Part shown: piece by piece, positions 16,949-25,995 of the stretch
How positions within the stretch are numbered: the stretch's first letter is position 1
Layout of the letters: every line of letters starts with the position of its first letter
Assembly: GCA_963817635.1 (NCBI GenBank)
Contig: CAWFPR010000018.1
Location: forward strand, 1 to 64,000
From: CAWFPR01 sp963817635
GTDB taxonomy: Bacteria > Acidobacteriota > Vicinamibacteria > Vicinamibacterales > 2-12-FULL-66-21
Length of the DNA stretch: 64,000 bases
Direction of reading: 5' to 3'
Translations under genes and position numbers: made by a program
Notes under the pieces: generated by a model
What the model saw: the letters and a program-made list of their open reading frames with translations, nothing else
Database searches by the model: none
What the model was told of the DNA's origin: nothing

Positions 16949-18106
16949 TCACCGCCGCGCTCCCGTAAGCGTTCTGAGCTTGGCGACAATCGCCGGCAGT
17001 TTCTCGAGCAGGTAGTCGACCTGCTCGTCGGTGTTTCCCACACCCAGGCTGATGCGGATCGAACTCTGCGTGCGCGGGGTCGGCAGGCCCATGGCCCGCA
17101 GCACGTGCGAGGGTTCCAGCGTGCCTGACGAACAGGCCGATCCGGTGGATACGGCGATCCCCTCGAGGTCCAGCGCGATCAGCAGCGACTCGGCCTCGAT
17201 CGCTTCGAAGCTGATGTTGGTCGTGTTCGGCACGCGCGGCTCCGGTGCGCCGTTGACGACCGTGCCAGGAATGGCTGCGAGGATCTGCCGTTCGAGCCGG
17301 TCGCGCAGGCCGGCCAGGCGTGCCGGCTCGGTGGCGAGCTTGGCGCGCGCGACGCGTGCGGCCATGCCGAGCCCCGCGATGGCGGGCACGTTCTCGGTGC
17401 CGGCGCGCCGGTTGCGTTCGTGTTTACCCCCCGTGAGGATGGCCGTCACGCGCGCGCCCCGCTTGATCCAGAGGGCGCCGGCACCCTTCGGGCCGTTGAA
17501 CTTGTGCGCCGACAGCGACAGGAGATCGACACCGAGCGCCCGCACGTCGACGGGGATCTTGCCGACCGACTGCACCGCGTCGGTGTGGAACAGCGCGCCG
17601 CGCGCGTGCGCCAGGCGGGCGAGCTCCGCGATGGGCTGGATGGTGCCGATCTCGTTGTTCGCATGCATGACCGACACGAGCGCCGTCTCGCCGTCGAGCG
17701 CTGCCTCGAGTGCGCCCGGGTCGACGATCCCGGTCGCGTCGACCGGCAGGAGCGTCGTGCGCCAGCCGCGCCGTTCGAGCGCCTTCATCGTGTTGATCAC
17801 GGCCTCGTGTTCGATACTGCTCGCGACCAGGTGCCGGCGGCCCGTGGGCTCCAGCGCCTCGGCCACGCCGCGCAGCGCGAAGTTGTCGGCCTCGGTGCCC
17901 CCGCTCGTGAAGACCACCTCGGACGGCTCGCCGGAGAGCAGCCCCGCGACCTCGGAGCGTGCCTCGTCGAGCACGCTTTTGGCCTGCTGCCCGAAATGGT
18001 GCACGCTCGAAGGGTTGCCGAATTCGCGGGTCATCGCACGCGACACGACTTCGGCGACCGCGGGGTCAACGGGGGTCGTGGCGTTGTGGTCGAAGTAGAT
18101 GCGCAT
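16949..18106 (-). CDS. Cysteine desulfurase (IscS/NifS-like)
   Basis: A PLP enzyme that extracts sulfur from cysteine. The ATG at 18106 gives MRIYFDHNATTPVDPAV, the standard family N-terminus. PLP-binding elements are SGGTEADNFAL, SSIEHEAV and HTDAVQSVGKI, the Schiff-base Lys lies in SLSAHKFNGPKGAG, and the active cysteine is in STGSACSSGTLEPSHVL. The 385 residues are normal. It precedes mnmA by 114 bp on the same strand, so it is the obvious sulfur donor for tRNA thiolation; no IscU or IscR gene is nearby. Confidence 0.93.
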   Translation of the reverse strand: MRIYFDHNATTPVDPAVAEVVSRAMTREFGNPSSVHHFGQQAKSVLDEARSEVAGLLSGEPSEVVFTSGGTEADNFALRGVAEALEPTGRRHLVASSIEHEAVINTMKALERRGWRTTLLPVDATGIVDPGALEAALDGETALVSVMHANNEIGTIQPIAELARLAHARGALFHTDAVQSVGKIPVDVRALGVDLLSLSAHKFNGPKGAGALWIKRGARVTAILTGGKHERNRRAGTENVPAIAGLGMAARVARAKLATEPARLAGLRDRLERQILAAIPGTVVNGAPEPRVPNTTNISFEAIEAESLLIALDLEGIAVSTGSACSSGTLEPSHVLRAMGLPTPRTQSSIRISLGVGNTDEQVDYLLEKLPAIVAKLRTLTGARR

Positions 18107-18155
18107 CCGGATCCCTGATGATAGCATTCGCGCTAAGTCTCAGCAATAAAAGGAC

Positions 18156-18185
18156 TAGACAGCGGCGGATCGGCTTTCGTATACT
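18156..18185 (+). promoter_or_regulatory. Candidate sigma70-type promoter of the bactofilin gene
   Basis: TAGACA (18156-18161), 18-bp spacer, TATACT (18180-18185), about 70 bases upstream of the bactofilin start, in the spacer divergent from the cysteine desulfurase gene. Confidence 0.5.
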
Positions 18186-18256
18186 GGCCGGACCTGCTGC
18201 CCAACCGCTCAGAAGCGTCACCCTGCGAGCAACTTCGGACAGGTGGAGAGTGCCCC

Positions 18257-18811
18257 ATGTGGAAACGGGATGAATCGGTGAAGCCAGTCGCTCCGGCCGG
18301 CCCCGGGCCGGCTGCCCAGCAGACTGGCCAAACCGCGCCGGCTGCCGACGTGGCTGCGGCTGGCCACCCTCAGAGAGGACTGGAGAAGACTGCAGTGAAC
18401 ATAGGCAAATCTGTTGTCATCAAGGGCGAGCTCAATGGCAGCGAGGACCTCACGATCGAAGGGCAGGTCGAGGGGAAGATCGAGTTGCGCCAGAATGTGC
18501 TGACGATTGGCGCGAACGCGCGCATCAAGGCGCAGGTGTTTGCCAAGGCGGTCATCATCCTCGGCGAAGTGACCGGTAACGTCACGGCGAGCGAGAAGGT
18601 CGACATCCGCGACAACGGCTCGGTCGACGGCGACATCGCGGCGCCGCGCGTGGCGATCGCCGAGGGTGCGCATTTCCGCGGCAGTATCGACATGCAGCGC
18701 GCGGGCGCGGCCGCCGGCAAGGCCGCCGAAGCGAAAGCGGACGCCAAGCCCGCGGCACCGGCCGGGGGCAGCGCCCCGCAGGGCGCCGCCGCGGCAGGCG
18801 CGGGGCGCTGA
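18257..18811 (+). CDS. Bactofilin family cytoskeletal protein
   Basis: 184 residues. A polar Pro/Ala/Gln-rich N-terminus (about 45 residues) leads into the bactofilin beta-helix: NIGKSVVIKGELNGSEDL, TIEGQVEGKIEL, LTIGANARIKAQVFAKAVII, GEVTGNVTASEKVDI, DGDIAAPRVAIAEGA and FRGSIDM. An Ala/Lys/Pro-rich tail ends the protein. Bactofilins polymerise into filaments that scaffold cell-wall enzymes or polysaccharide machinery. It has its own promoter candidate and is followed by a methyltransferase-like gene. Confidence 0.9.
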   Translation: MWKRDESVKPVAPAGPGPAAQQTGQTAPAADVAAAGHPQRGLEKTAVNIGKSVVIKGELNGSEDLTIEGQVEGKIELRQNVLTIGANARIKAQVFAKAVIILGEVTGNVTASEKVDIRDNGSVDGDIAAPRVAIAEGAHFRGSIDMQRAGAAAGKAAEAKADAKPAAPAGGSAPQGAAAAGAGR

Positions 18812-18884
18812 GGCAGGATCTCCAGCACGGGAGCGGCGTCCTTCCACCAGCGCCGCTCCCCATCTTCAGCCGACAGACTGCCGC

Positions 18885-19538
18885 ATGCTGTCAGACCTTC
18901 TCAAATGGGGCGGGAAGCGCCCCGACCAGTCCGACACGTCCGGTGACGCGGCGATGCCCCGCGGCGACGAGCCGGTCGTCGCCTCGAAGGGGCTGCCGAA
19001 GTTCCTCAGCGCGATCTCCCATCAGCCCGACTCGCCTACGCTTCTCGACTTCGGACCGGTCGTTGGCGGCAACGTCGAATTCTTCGGTGAGCGCCTCGGG
19101 TGCAAGCTGTACATCGAGGACCTGTTCGCCGACTACGATCGCCACGCGCGCGCCGGCACGCTCGACGAGATGGCGGCGGCGATCGACACGCGGTTCCGGC
19201 ACGGGGATGCGAGCGTCGACGGCGTGCTCTGCTGGGATTTCTTCGACTTCCTCGACAAACGCGCCGCCCAGGCGCTCGCGCGCCAGATCGTCCGGATGCT
19301 CCGGCCGGGCGGCGCCGTCATGGGCTTTTTCTGCACCGGGCCGAGCGCCCGCGCCGGCTTCACCAAGTACGAGGTCGTTGACGACAAAGCCCTGCGCCAT
19401 CGTCATCACGGCGGCGTCGGCGGCGCCACGCACGTGCTGCTCAATCGCGACATCATCAAGATGTTCGACGGCCTCCTCGTCTCGGATTCCTTCCTGCTGA
19501 AGAGCAACACCCGAGAGATTCTGCTCCGGCGCAAATAG
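18885..19538 (+). CDS. SAM-dependent methyltransferase-like protein
   Basis: The 217-residue protein starts at ATG 18885 (MLSDLLKWGGKRPDQS). A degenerate class I methyltransferase fold is suggested by TLLDFGPVVGGNVEFFGE (motif I-like, but without the full GxGxG), KLYIEDLF (acidic end of beta 2), DGVLCWDFFDFLD (motif IV-like) and MLRPGGAVMGFF (post-IV). The C-terminus carries HHGGVGGATHVLLNRDI. The substrate is unknown. It is 70 bp after the bactofilin gene and could be co-transcribed. Confidence 0.65.
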   Translation: MLSDLLKWGGKRPDQSDTSGDAAMPRGDEPVVASKGLPKFLSAISHQPDSPTLLDFGPVVGGNVEFFGERLGCKLYIEDLFADYDRHARAGTLDEMAAAIDTRFRHGDASVDGVLCWDFFDFLDKRAAQALARQIVRMLRPGGAVMGFFCTGPSARAGFTKYEVVDDKALRHRHHGGVGGATHVLLNRDIIKMFDGLLVSDSFLLKSNTREILLRRK

Positions 19539-19656
19539 GCATCGGCGACAGCGGCGGGCGATTCCAGGGCGAGCCGTCGCCGGGCTAGCCGGACGTCCAC
19601 CGTCCGCTCGGGCGGGTTGCGCCGCTCGCCGTTATCTGGGAGGCTGGAGCGGCACC

Positions 19657-20439
19657 ATGGCCGTCATCGCACTGCTCACCGACTTCGGGACGCGGGACCA
19701 CTACGCCGGCACGATGAAGGGGGTCATCCTCGGCATCGCGCCGTCGGCGACGCTCGTCGACATCTCGCACGACATCGCGCCCCAGGACGTGCCGGGGGGC
19801 GCACGCCAGCTCGCGGCGGCGTTTCGGTACTTCCCGGCCGGCACCATCTTCCTGGCGGTCATCGACCCCGGCGTCGGCACGGCGCGGCGGGCGCTGGCCG
19901 GAGAAGCCGGCGGCTACCGGTTCGTCGCGCCCGACAACGGGCTGCTGACGCTGGTGTTCCGCGAGGCGCCTCCGGAGCGGCTCGTGGAACTCCGGTCCAC
20001 CCATGACGCGCTGGACGACATCAGCGCGACCTTCGAGGGGCGCGACCGCTTCGCGCCGGCGGCGGCGCGGCTGGCGGCGGGAATCGACCTGGCGGCACTG
20101 GGCCCGCCACTCGACGAGTGGCAGCAGCTGGATCTGCCGGAGCCGTCGAACGACGGCGTGACGATTCGCGGCGTGGTAGTGGACGTCGATCGGTTCGGGA
20201 ACGTCGTGACCAATATCCCGCGCGGGTGGGTGGACGGGCTCGGGCCGGCGCGGGTCACGGTCGCGGGGGTGCCCGTCGCCGCGCTCGTGGCCACCTACGC
20301 CGAGATGCCCGCCGGTGCGGTCTGCGCGCTGTTCGGCAGCACGAATCACCTGGAAATCGCGATCGACCGCGGAAGCGCCGCCGAGCGGCTGGCGCTGGCG
20401 CGCGGGGCAATCGTCGAGGTCCGGCGCGTTCTGAAATAG
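19657..20439 (+). CDS. SAM hydroxide adenosyltransferase (DUF62 family)
   Basis: This family hydrolyses S-adenosylmethionine to adenosine and methionine; relatives are the fluorinases and chlorinases. The diagnostic N-terminus is visible: IALLTDFGTRDHYAGTMKG, followed by VDISHDIAPQDV, FLAVIDPGVGT, FVAPDNGLL, and in the C-terminal domain VVVDVDRFGNVVTNI and LFGSTNHLEIAI. The 260 residues are normal. GGAG sites lie upstream of the ATG. Confidence 0.9.
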   Translation: MAVIALLTDFGTRDHYAGTMKGVILGIAPSATLVDISHDIAPQDVPGGARQLAAAFRYFPAGTIFLAVIDPGVGTARRALAGEAGGYRFVAPDNGLLTLVFREAPPERLVELRSTHDALDDISATFEGRDRFAPAAARLAAGIDLAALGPPLDEWQQLDLPEPSNDGVTIRGVVVDVDRFGNVVTNIPRGWVDGLGPARVTVAGVPVAALVATYAEMPAGAVCALFGSTNHLEIAIDRGSAAERLALARGAIVEVRRVLK

Positions 20440-20474
20440 AATGGAGCGTTCGTTTTCTCACGAAGGACGCATAC

Positions 20475-21677
20475 ATGATTGATTTCGACCTGACCGAGGA
20501 GCAGCGCCTGCTGGAACAGTCCGTCCGCGAGTGGGCGGGACGGGAGGTGGCGCCGCACATACGCGAGCTCGATCGCGAGCACCGCTTCGATCCGAAGGTG
20601 CTGCCGCAGATGGCTGACATGGGCCTGCTGGGGTGCTCGGTGCCCGCCGAGTACGGCGGCGCCGGCATGGACTACATCAGCCTGGGGATCATCAGCGAGG
20701 AGCTCGAATACGTTGACACGTCGCTGCGCGTGATCATCTCCGTGCACGCCGGGCTGAACTGCCTGTCGCTGCTGACCTGGGGCAACGAGGACCAGAAGCA
20801 GCGCTACCTGGTGCCGCAGGCGCAGGGCAGGAAGATCGCCACCTACGGCCTGACCGAACCGGCCGCCGGCAGCGACGTGCGCGGGATCCAGACGGTCGCG
20901 ATCAAGAAGGGCGATCGGTACGTGCTCAGCGGCGAGAAGATGTGGATTTCGCTGGCCGACGTCGCGGACAACTTCCTGGTGTTCGCCTGGTCCGACCTCG
21001 AGAAGAAGAAACAGCGCGATCCGTCGGGCATCAGCGCCTTCATCGTCGAACGGGCGTTCAAGGGATTCTCGAGCGCCACGCTGAAGGAAAAGTGGGGCAT
21101 CCTGGCCGGCAACACCGGGTCGTTCAAGATGGACGAGGTCGAGGTGCCGCGGGAGAACCTCGTCGGCCGCGAGGGTGAGGGCTTCAAGATTGCCATGTTC
21201 GCGCTCGACCAGGGGCGCTATACCGTCGCGGCCGGCGCGACGGGCCTCATCCGCGCGTGCCGGGATGCGAGCGTCCGATACGCGAAGGAGCGCAGGACGT
21301 TCGGCGTCCCGATTGCCGATCATCAGCTCGTCAAGGAGATGCTCGCGCAGATGGAGTCCGACTACCAGGCCGCGCGGCTGCTCTGGCTGCGGGCGGGGTT
21401 CCTGAAGAACCGGGGACAGCGCAACACGCGCGAGACCGGGCTGGCGAAGTGGTTCGCCACGGTCGCCTCCGAGCGCGCCGCGGGCGACGCCGTGCAGGTG
21501 CACGGCGCCAACGGCTACTCCGACGAGTATCCGGTCGGCCGGTTCTACCGCAACTGCAAGGGGGCCGTGATCTACGAGGGGACTCGCGAAATCCACAAGA
21601 TCATGCAGGCCGATTACGTGCTCGGCGCGCGCCAGGACCGTCCGACGCGCTGCGAACTGCCGAAGCACGAGAGGTGA
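20475..21677 (+). CDS. Acyl-CoA dehydrogenase
   Basis: A 400-residue FAD enzyme for alpha,beta-dehydrogenation of acyl-CoA. ATG 20475 follows GAAGGA and gives the standard N-terminus MIDFDLTEEQRLLEQSVREW. Motifs: TYGLTEPAAGSDVRG (FAD/substrate binding), ERRTFGVPIADHQLVKEMLA, and the C-terminal catalytic region AVIYEGTREIHKIMQADYVLG, where the Glu of YEGT aligns with the base of short-chain/butyryl-CoA enzymes. It lies 4 bp upstream of glpX. Chain-length preference cannot be told here. Confidence 0.9.
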   Translation: MIDFDLTEEQRLLEQSVREWAGREVAPHIRELDREHRFDPKVLPQMADMGLLGCSVPAEYGGAGMDYISLGIISEELEYVDTSLRVIISVHAGLNCLSLLTWGNEDQKQRYLVPQAQGRKIATYGLTEPAAGSDVRGIQTVAIKKGDRYVLSGEKMWISLADVADNFLVFAWSDLEKKKQRDPSGISAFIVERAFKGFSSATLKEKWGILAGNTGSFKMDEVEVPRENLVGREGEGFKIAMFALDQGRYTVAAGATGLIRACRDASVRYAKERRTFGVPIADHQLVKEMLAQMESDYQAARLLWLRAGFLKNRGQRNTRETGLAKWFATVASERAAGDAVQVHGANGYSDEYPVGRFYRNCKGAVIYEGTREIHKIMQADYVLGARQDRPTRCELPKHER

Positions 21678-21681
21678 GACT

Positions 21682-22671
21682 GTGATAGATACCGATCTCT
21701 CGCTCGAGTTTCTCCGCGTCGTCGAAGAGGCGGCCATCGCCTGCGCCCACACGATGGGCCAGGGGGACCGCCCCAAATCCGACCAGGCGGCGGTTGAAGC
21801 CATGCGGAAGTGCATGGACTCGGTGCCGATCGACGGCACGATCGTCATCGGGGAAGGCGAGCGCGACGAGGCGCCGATGCTGTTCATCGGCGAGAAGGTC
21901 GGCATGGCCGCGAGAGGGGAGTCCGGGGCACACCTGCCGCAGGTCGATATCGCGGTGGACCCGCTCGAGGGAACGAACCTCTGCGCGCTCGGGACGCCGA
22001 ACGCCATTGCGGTGCTCGCGGCCTCCGAACGGGGCGGGCTGCTCCACGCGCCGGATCTCTACATGGAAAAGCTGGTCGTCGGACCGAGCTCGAAACACGC
22101 GGTGAGCCTCGACGCTTCGGTGGCCGACAACCTTCGCGCCATCGCGCGCAGCCTCGAGCGCGACGTGGAGGACCTCGTCGTCATCGTCCTCGACCGGCCG
22201 CGGCACGAGCAGCTGATCCACGAGATCCGGGCGACAGGCGCGCGCATCCGCCTGATTGGCGACGGAGACCTGTCGGCCGGCATCGCGGCGGCCGTGCGCG
22301 GCAGCGGCGTGCACGCGGTGATGGGCACCGGCGGCGCCCCGGAGGGCGTACTGACGGCGGCGGCCATGCGTTGCCTCAACGGCGAAATCTTCGCGCGCCT
22401 CGTGGTCAGCAAGCCTGAACACGAAGAACGCTGCCGGGCGATGGGCATCTCAGACTTCGGGAAGATCTACACCTCGAAGGACCTGGCCTCGGGCGAGAAC
22501 ATCATCTTCGCGGCCACCGGCGTCACGGACGGGTCGCTGATGAAAGGGGTGCGGTTCTTCGGCGACGGCGTCCGGACCAGTTCGCTCATCATGCAGAGCA
22601 AACCGGCGCGCGTGCGGTTCATCGACACGATCCACGTGGAACAGACACGTATGGTCAGGGTCCGCTTCTGA
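21682..22671 (+). CDS. glpX: Class II fructose-1,6-bisphosphatase
   Basis: Removes the C1 phosphate of fructose 1,6-bisphosphate in gluconeogenesis. The 329-residue protein has the GlpX signature elements: AAIACAHTMGQGDRPKSDQ, TIVIGEGERDEAPMLF, the metal-binding DIAVDPLEGTNLCA, MGTGGAPEGVLTAAAMRCL and IIFAATGVTDGSLMKGV. GTG start at 21682, four bases after the acyl-CoA dehydrogenase stop, so the two are probably translated from one message. Confidence 0.95.
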   Translation: MIDTDLSLEFLRVVEEAAIACAHTMGQGDRPKSDQAAVEAMRKCMDSVPIDGTIVIGEGERDEAPMLFIGEKVGMAARGESGAHLPQVDIAVDPLEGTNLCALGTPNAIAVLAASERGGLLHAPDLYMEKLVVGPSSKHAVSLDASVADNLRAIARSLERDVEDLVVIVLDRPRHEQLIHEIRATGARIRLIGDGDLSAGIAAAVRGSGVHAVMGTGGAPEGVLTAAAMRCLNGEIFARLVVSKPEHEERCRAMGISDFGKIYTSKDLASGENIIFAATGVTDGSLMKGVRFFGDGVRTSSLIMQSKPARVRFIDTIHVEQTRMVRVRF

Positions 22672-22815
22672 GCCGCCGTCGAGTTGTGCGGTGCCGGCTG
22701 CCGATTGCGGATTGACGGAGAGCTGACGGCCGGTTGGCGACCCCCAATCGGCAATCCAATCGGCAATCCACAATCGGCAATCCGGCAATCTTCAGCCTGC
22801 AATCTGCAGTCTGCA
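22672..22815. repeat. GATTGCGG / CGGCAATC word repeat
   Basis: The left part has GCCGATTGCGGATTGACGG. The right part has at least four CGGCAATCC units spaced 8-12 bases apart, then CTGCAATCTGCAGTCTGCA directly before the MFS start codon. The two parts are inverted relative to each other. The same word family recurs at 45462-45605. Confidence 0.8.
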
Positions 22816-24033
22816 ATGGACACGTTTCACCGTAACCTCTTCGCCGTTACCGCGGCCAGTTTCATCGGCTTCACCGGCTTCACGCTGGTGATGCCGTTTC
22901 TTCCACTCTACTTTCAGCTCCTCGGCGTGCACGACCTCGGCGACATCGCCATGTGGTCGGGCCTGAGTCTCGGCGTCACGCCGGCCCTGACCGCCATGCT
23001 CGCGCCATTGTGGGGCCGGCTCGCCGACCGCTATGGGCGCAAGATCATGGTGGTCCGGTCGCTCGTGAGCTTCGTGTTCGTGATGGCCGCGATGGCCTTC
23101 GTCTCGCGCGCGTGGCACGTGCTCGCCCTTCGCGCCGTGCAGGGACTGTTCGCCGGCTACGGCGCGCTCACGTTGACGATGGCGGCCGATTCGGCCCCGC
23201 GGGATCGGATGGCGTATGCGATCGGTTTCGTCCAGACGGCCCAGCGGCTCGGGCCCGCCATCGGCCCGATCATCGGCGGCGCCGTGGCGCAGGTCGTCGG
23301 CATGCGCAACACGTTCCTGGTCACCTCGATGTTCTACCTGATCGCCGTGCTGCTCGTCGTGTTCATGTACCACGAGCCGGCGATACACCGGACCGACGAA
23401 CAGGAGAACGCCGGGCGGGTCACTTTCCGGAACGTGCTCGCCTTCCAGAATTTCATGCTCCTGATGGGGGTCGTCTTCGGTCTCCAGTTCGTCGATCGCA
23501 CCTTCGGGCCGGTGCTGCCGCTCTACGTCTCCGAACTGGGCACGCCAGCCAACCGCGTCCCGATCGTCTCTGGTGTGCTCTTCTCGATTGCGGCCGGCGC
23601 CGGCGCGCTCGGTCATCATTTCTGCGGGCGCCTGTTGAAACGCGCCTCCGCCCGGGTGGTGATCGCCGGCAGCGTTGGCGTCGGCTCGATCGGGGCGCTG
23701 GTGTACGTGGTGGCCGGCGGTCCGTGGCTGCTCGTGCTCGGTACGCCGATCTTCGGGTTGGCGATCGGCGTGGCCACGACGGCGGCCTACACGGCGGCGA
23801 GCACCGTGATGCCGGAGACAGCCAGGGGCGCCGGCTTCGGGCTGCTGACGACCGCGTCGCTGACCGGCCTTGCGCTCAGTCCCATCGTGGCCGGCATCCT
23901 GGGGGCGACGAGCATACGCGCGGTGTTCGTGCTCGACGTCGCCGCGCTGGTGGCTCTGGCGGCGCTGGTCTCGCGCCTGATGATCACGACGCCGTTGCCG
24001 GAGACACTCTCGCCCGCGGCGGAGGAACTCTGA
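22816..24033 (+). CDS. MFS transporter
   Basis: A 405-residue major facilitator carrier with about 12 membrane helices. ATG 22816 (MDTFHRNLFAVTAASFIGF) sits at the very edge of the upstream repeat and no ribosome binding site is visible, because the repeat occupies that position. The MFS loop 2-3 signature is LWGRLADRYGRKIMVV, and motif C-like GFVQTAQRLGPAIGPIIGG suggests an antiporter of the drug-efflux (DHA1) type. Substrate unknown. Confidence 0.88.
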   Translation: MDTFHRNLFAVTAASFIGFTGFTLVMPFLPLYFQLLGVHDLGDIAMWSGLSLGVTPALTAMLAPLWGRLADRYGRKIMVVRSLVSFVFVMAAMAFVSRAWHVLALRAVQGLFAGYGALTLTMAADSAPRDRMAYAIGFVQTAQRLGPAIGPIIGGAVAQVVGMRNTFLVTSMFYLIAVLLVVFMYHEPAIHRTDEQENAGRVTFRNVLAFQNFMLLMGVVFGLQFVDRTFGPVLPLYVSELGTPANRVPIVSGVLFSIAAGAGALGHHFCGRLLKRASARVVIAGSVGVGSIGALVYVVAGGPWLLVLGTPIFGLAIGVATTAAYTAASTVMPETARGAGFGLLTTASLTGLALSPIVAGILGATSIRAVFVLDVAALVALAALVSRLMITTPLPETLSPAAEEL

Positions 24034-24098
24034 AAGGGCTCGGGCTCAGGGCTCAGGGAGGAAGGGCTCAAGGCTCAGGGGGCAGGGCTCAAGGCGGA
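24034..24098. repeat. GGGCTCAGG word repeat
   Basis: GGGCTCGGGCTCAGGGCTCAGGG continues with AGGGCTCAAGGCTCAGGG and GGGCTCAAGG. It fills the 69-base spacer from the MFS stop codon to the ribosome binding site of the next gene. Unlike the others it is one-armed, with no inverted complement. Confidence 0.75.
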
Positions 24099-24102
24099 TC
24101 GC

Positions 24103-25995
24103 ATGCACAGCGGAACGGTTCAGGAAGCGGCCGACATATTACGAGCCGGCGGGGTGGTCGCGTATCCCACCGATACGCTGTATGGCCTTGCCGTCGATCC
24201 GCGGCGCGATGACGCGGTCGAGAAGCTGTTTGCCATCAAGGGCCGGGATCTGAGCGCCGCCATTCCTCTGATTGCCGGCAGCCTCGCGCAGGCGTCGGAC
24301 GTCGCCCTGCTCGGGGACGTCGAACTGCGCCTGGCGCGCGAGTTCTGGCCGGGGCCGCTCTCGATTGTCGCGGAGGCCAGGCCGGGCCTCTCGCCGCTCG
24401 TGCTGGCCGGCGGCCGGACCGTTGCGGTTCGCGTGCCGGCGCATCCGCTCGCGTCGGAGCTGGCGCTGGCGTTCGGCTCATGCATCACGGCGACGAGCGC
24501 CAACCTCTCAGGGCGCCCCGGCTCTGCCGATCCGGAAGCGGTGCGCCAGGCGCTGGGCGGGCGCATCGACGGTCTCGTCGATGGCGGGCTCGCGCCAGGC
24601 GGCCCGCCGTCCACGATGGTCGAGTGGCGCGGCGGCGCGCTGGTGCTCGTGCGTGCGGGCGCCATCGCGTGGGACCGCGTGCTAGAGATCGCTCGAGTGA
24701 TGCGCCATTCGGCACCACGTTCCGATACGCCTCGTACCGAGGAGCGTGCGGCGCTCGTCGGGCTGCTCAACGTTTCCTCCCGTCAATTCGATCCGGAACA
24801 CTCACTCGACGAACTGGCGGGGCTGGCGTCGGCCGCGGGCGCGACCGTCGTCCTGCGCGTGCTCCAGGAGCGCGCCAAGCCCGATCCGGCGACCTTCCTC
24901 GGAAGCGGAAAGGTGGCGTCGCTCGCTGCCGCCTGCGAGGGGCTCGACGTCGACGCGGTGATCTTCGACAACGAGCTGTCTCCCGCGCAGCTGCGCAATC
25001 TCGAAGAGAAGCTGCAGCGCAAGGTGGTCGATCGCACGCAGCTCATCCTCGACATCTTCGCGCGGCGGGCGCACACGCGTGAAGGCAAGCTGCAGGTGGA
25101 GCTGGCCCAGCTCAAGTACCTCATGCCGCGCCTGGTCGGATCGTCGGCCGCGCTGTCGCGGCTCGGCGGCGGCATCGGCACACGCGGGCCCGGCGAAACG
25201 AAGCTCGAGACCGATCGGCGCCGGATCCGCCACCGCATCAGCGTCCTGTCAGGGGAGATTGACGCCGTCCGCCGCCGTCGCACGCAGCTGCGGGAGCGCC
25301 GGCACAAGTCGGCGGTGCCCACCGTGGCCCTTGTCGGGTACACGAACGCCGGAAAAACCACCCTCTTCAACGCGCTGACCGGTGATGATGCCGTGGTCTC
25401 GAACGCGTTGTTCGTGACGCTCGATCCGCTGGTCCGGAAGGTCAGGCTGCCCGACCGTCGCGAGCTGCTCGTGTCGGATACGGTCGGATTCATCGACCGA
25501 CTGCCGCACCCTCTCGTCGCTGCGTTCCGGGCGACGCTCGAGGAAGTCGCCGCCGCCGATCTCCTGTTGCACGTGATCGACGCCGCGGATCCGGATCGGG
25601 ATCGGCACATGGATGCTGTGCAGAGCGTGCTGGCGGAGGTCGGCGCCGAGCGCGTGCCCGGGATAGACGTCTTCAACAAGTGCGATCTGCTCGACGAGGG
25701 CGAGCGCACGCGGCTCCTGGCGATTCACCGCGGCGCGCTCTGCGTCTCGTCGCTGACGGGCGAGGGGCGGGACGATCTGATTGCCGCCATGGAAGGCCAC
25801 CTGGCGCTCGACACGAAACAGGTCACGCTCGAATTCGAGTCCGACAACGAGGCGGACCGCGATCGGATCGCCCAGTTGTACAGGCTCGGGCGTGTGCTGC
25901 GGCACGTTGCGGCCGACGGCCGCGTAGCCATCGACGTGGAATTGCCGCGCCGGATCCTCGACCGCTTCGAGTCCGCCATGGTGCCCAGCGAATGA
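24103..25995 (+). CDS. Fused TsaC/YrdC (threonylcarbamoyl-AMP synthase) and HflX GTPase
   Basis: One uninterrupted 630-codon frame. Residues 1-195 are a complete YrdC/Sua5/TsaC domain, with GGVVAYPTDTLYGLAVDP, LFAIKGRDLSAAIPLI, FWPGPLSIV, ITATSANLSG and PSTMVEWRGGALVLVRAG, which makes threonylcarbamoyl-AMP for tRNA t6A. Residues 200-630 are a complete HflX, the ribosome-splitting GTPase: FLGSGKVASL, IFDNELSPAQLRNLEE, GPGETKLETDRRRI, P-loop GYTNAGKTTL from 412, DTVGFIDRLPHPLVAAF. An in-frame Met at 200 (24700) could give separate HflX. These are normally separate genes. A lost stop through an indel cannot be excluded because such errors occur nearby. Confidence 0.85.
   Translation: MHSGTVQEAADILRAGGVVAYPTDTLYGLAVDPRRDDAVEKLFAIKGRDLSAAIPLIAGSLAQASDVALLGDVELRLAREFWPGPLSIVAEARPGLSPLVLAGGRTVAVRVPAHPLASELALAFGSCITATSANLSGRPGSADPEAVRQALGGRIDGLVDGGLAPGGPPSTMVEWRGGALVLVRAGAIAWDRVLEIARVMRHSAPRSDTPRTEERAALVGLLNVSSRQFDPEHSLDELAGLASAAGATVVLRVLQERAKPDPATFLGSGKVASLAAACEGLDVDAVIFDNELSPAQLRNLEEKLQRKVVDRTQLILDIFARRAHTREGKLQVELAQLKYLMPRLVGSSAALSRLGGGIGTRGPGETKLETDRRRIRHRISVLSGEIDAVRRRRTQLRERRHKSAVPTVALVGYTNAGKTTLFNALTGDDAVVSNALFVTLDPLVRKVRLPDRRELLVSDTVGFIDRLPHPLVAAFRATLEEVAAADLLLHVIDAADPDRDRHMDAVQSVLAEVGAERVPGIDVFNKCDLLDEGERTRLLAIHRGALCVSSLTGEGRDDLIAAMEGHLALDTKQVTLEFESDNEADRDRIAQLYRLGRVLRHVAADGRVAIDVELPRRILDRFESAMVPSE

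Noticed and set aside
20118..20474. Upstream extension of the acyl-CoA dehydrogenase
   Set aside because: It would overlap the SAM hydroxide adenosyltransferase gene in another frame. The ATG at 20475 has a ribosome binding site and the standard N-terminus.
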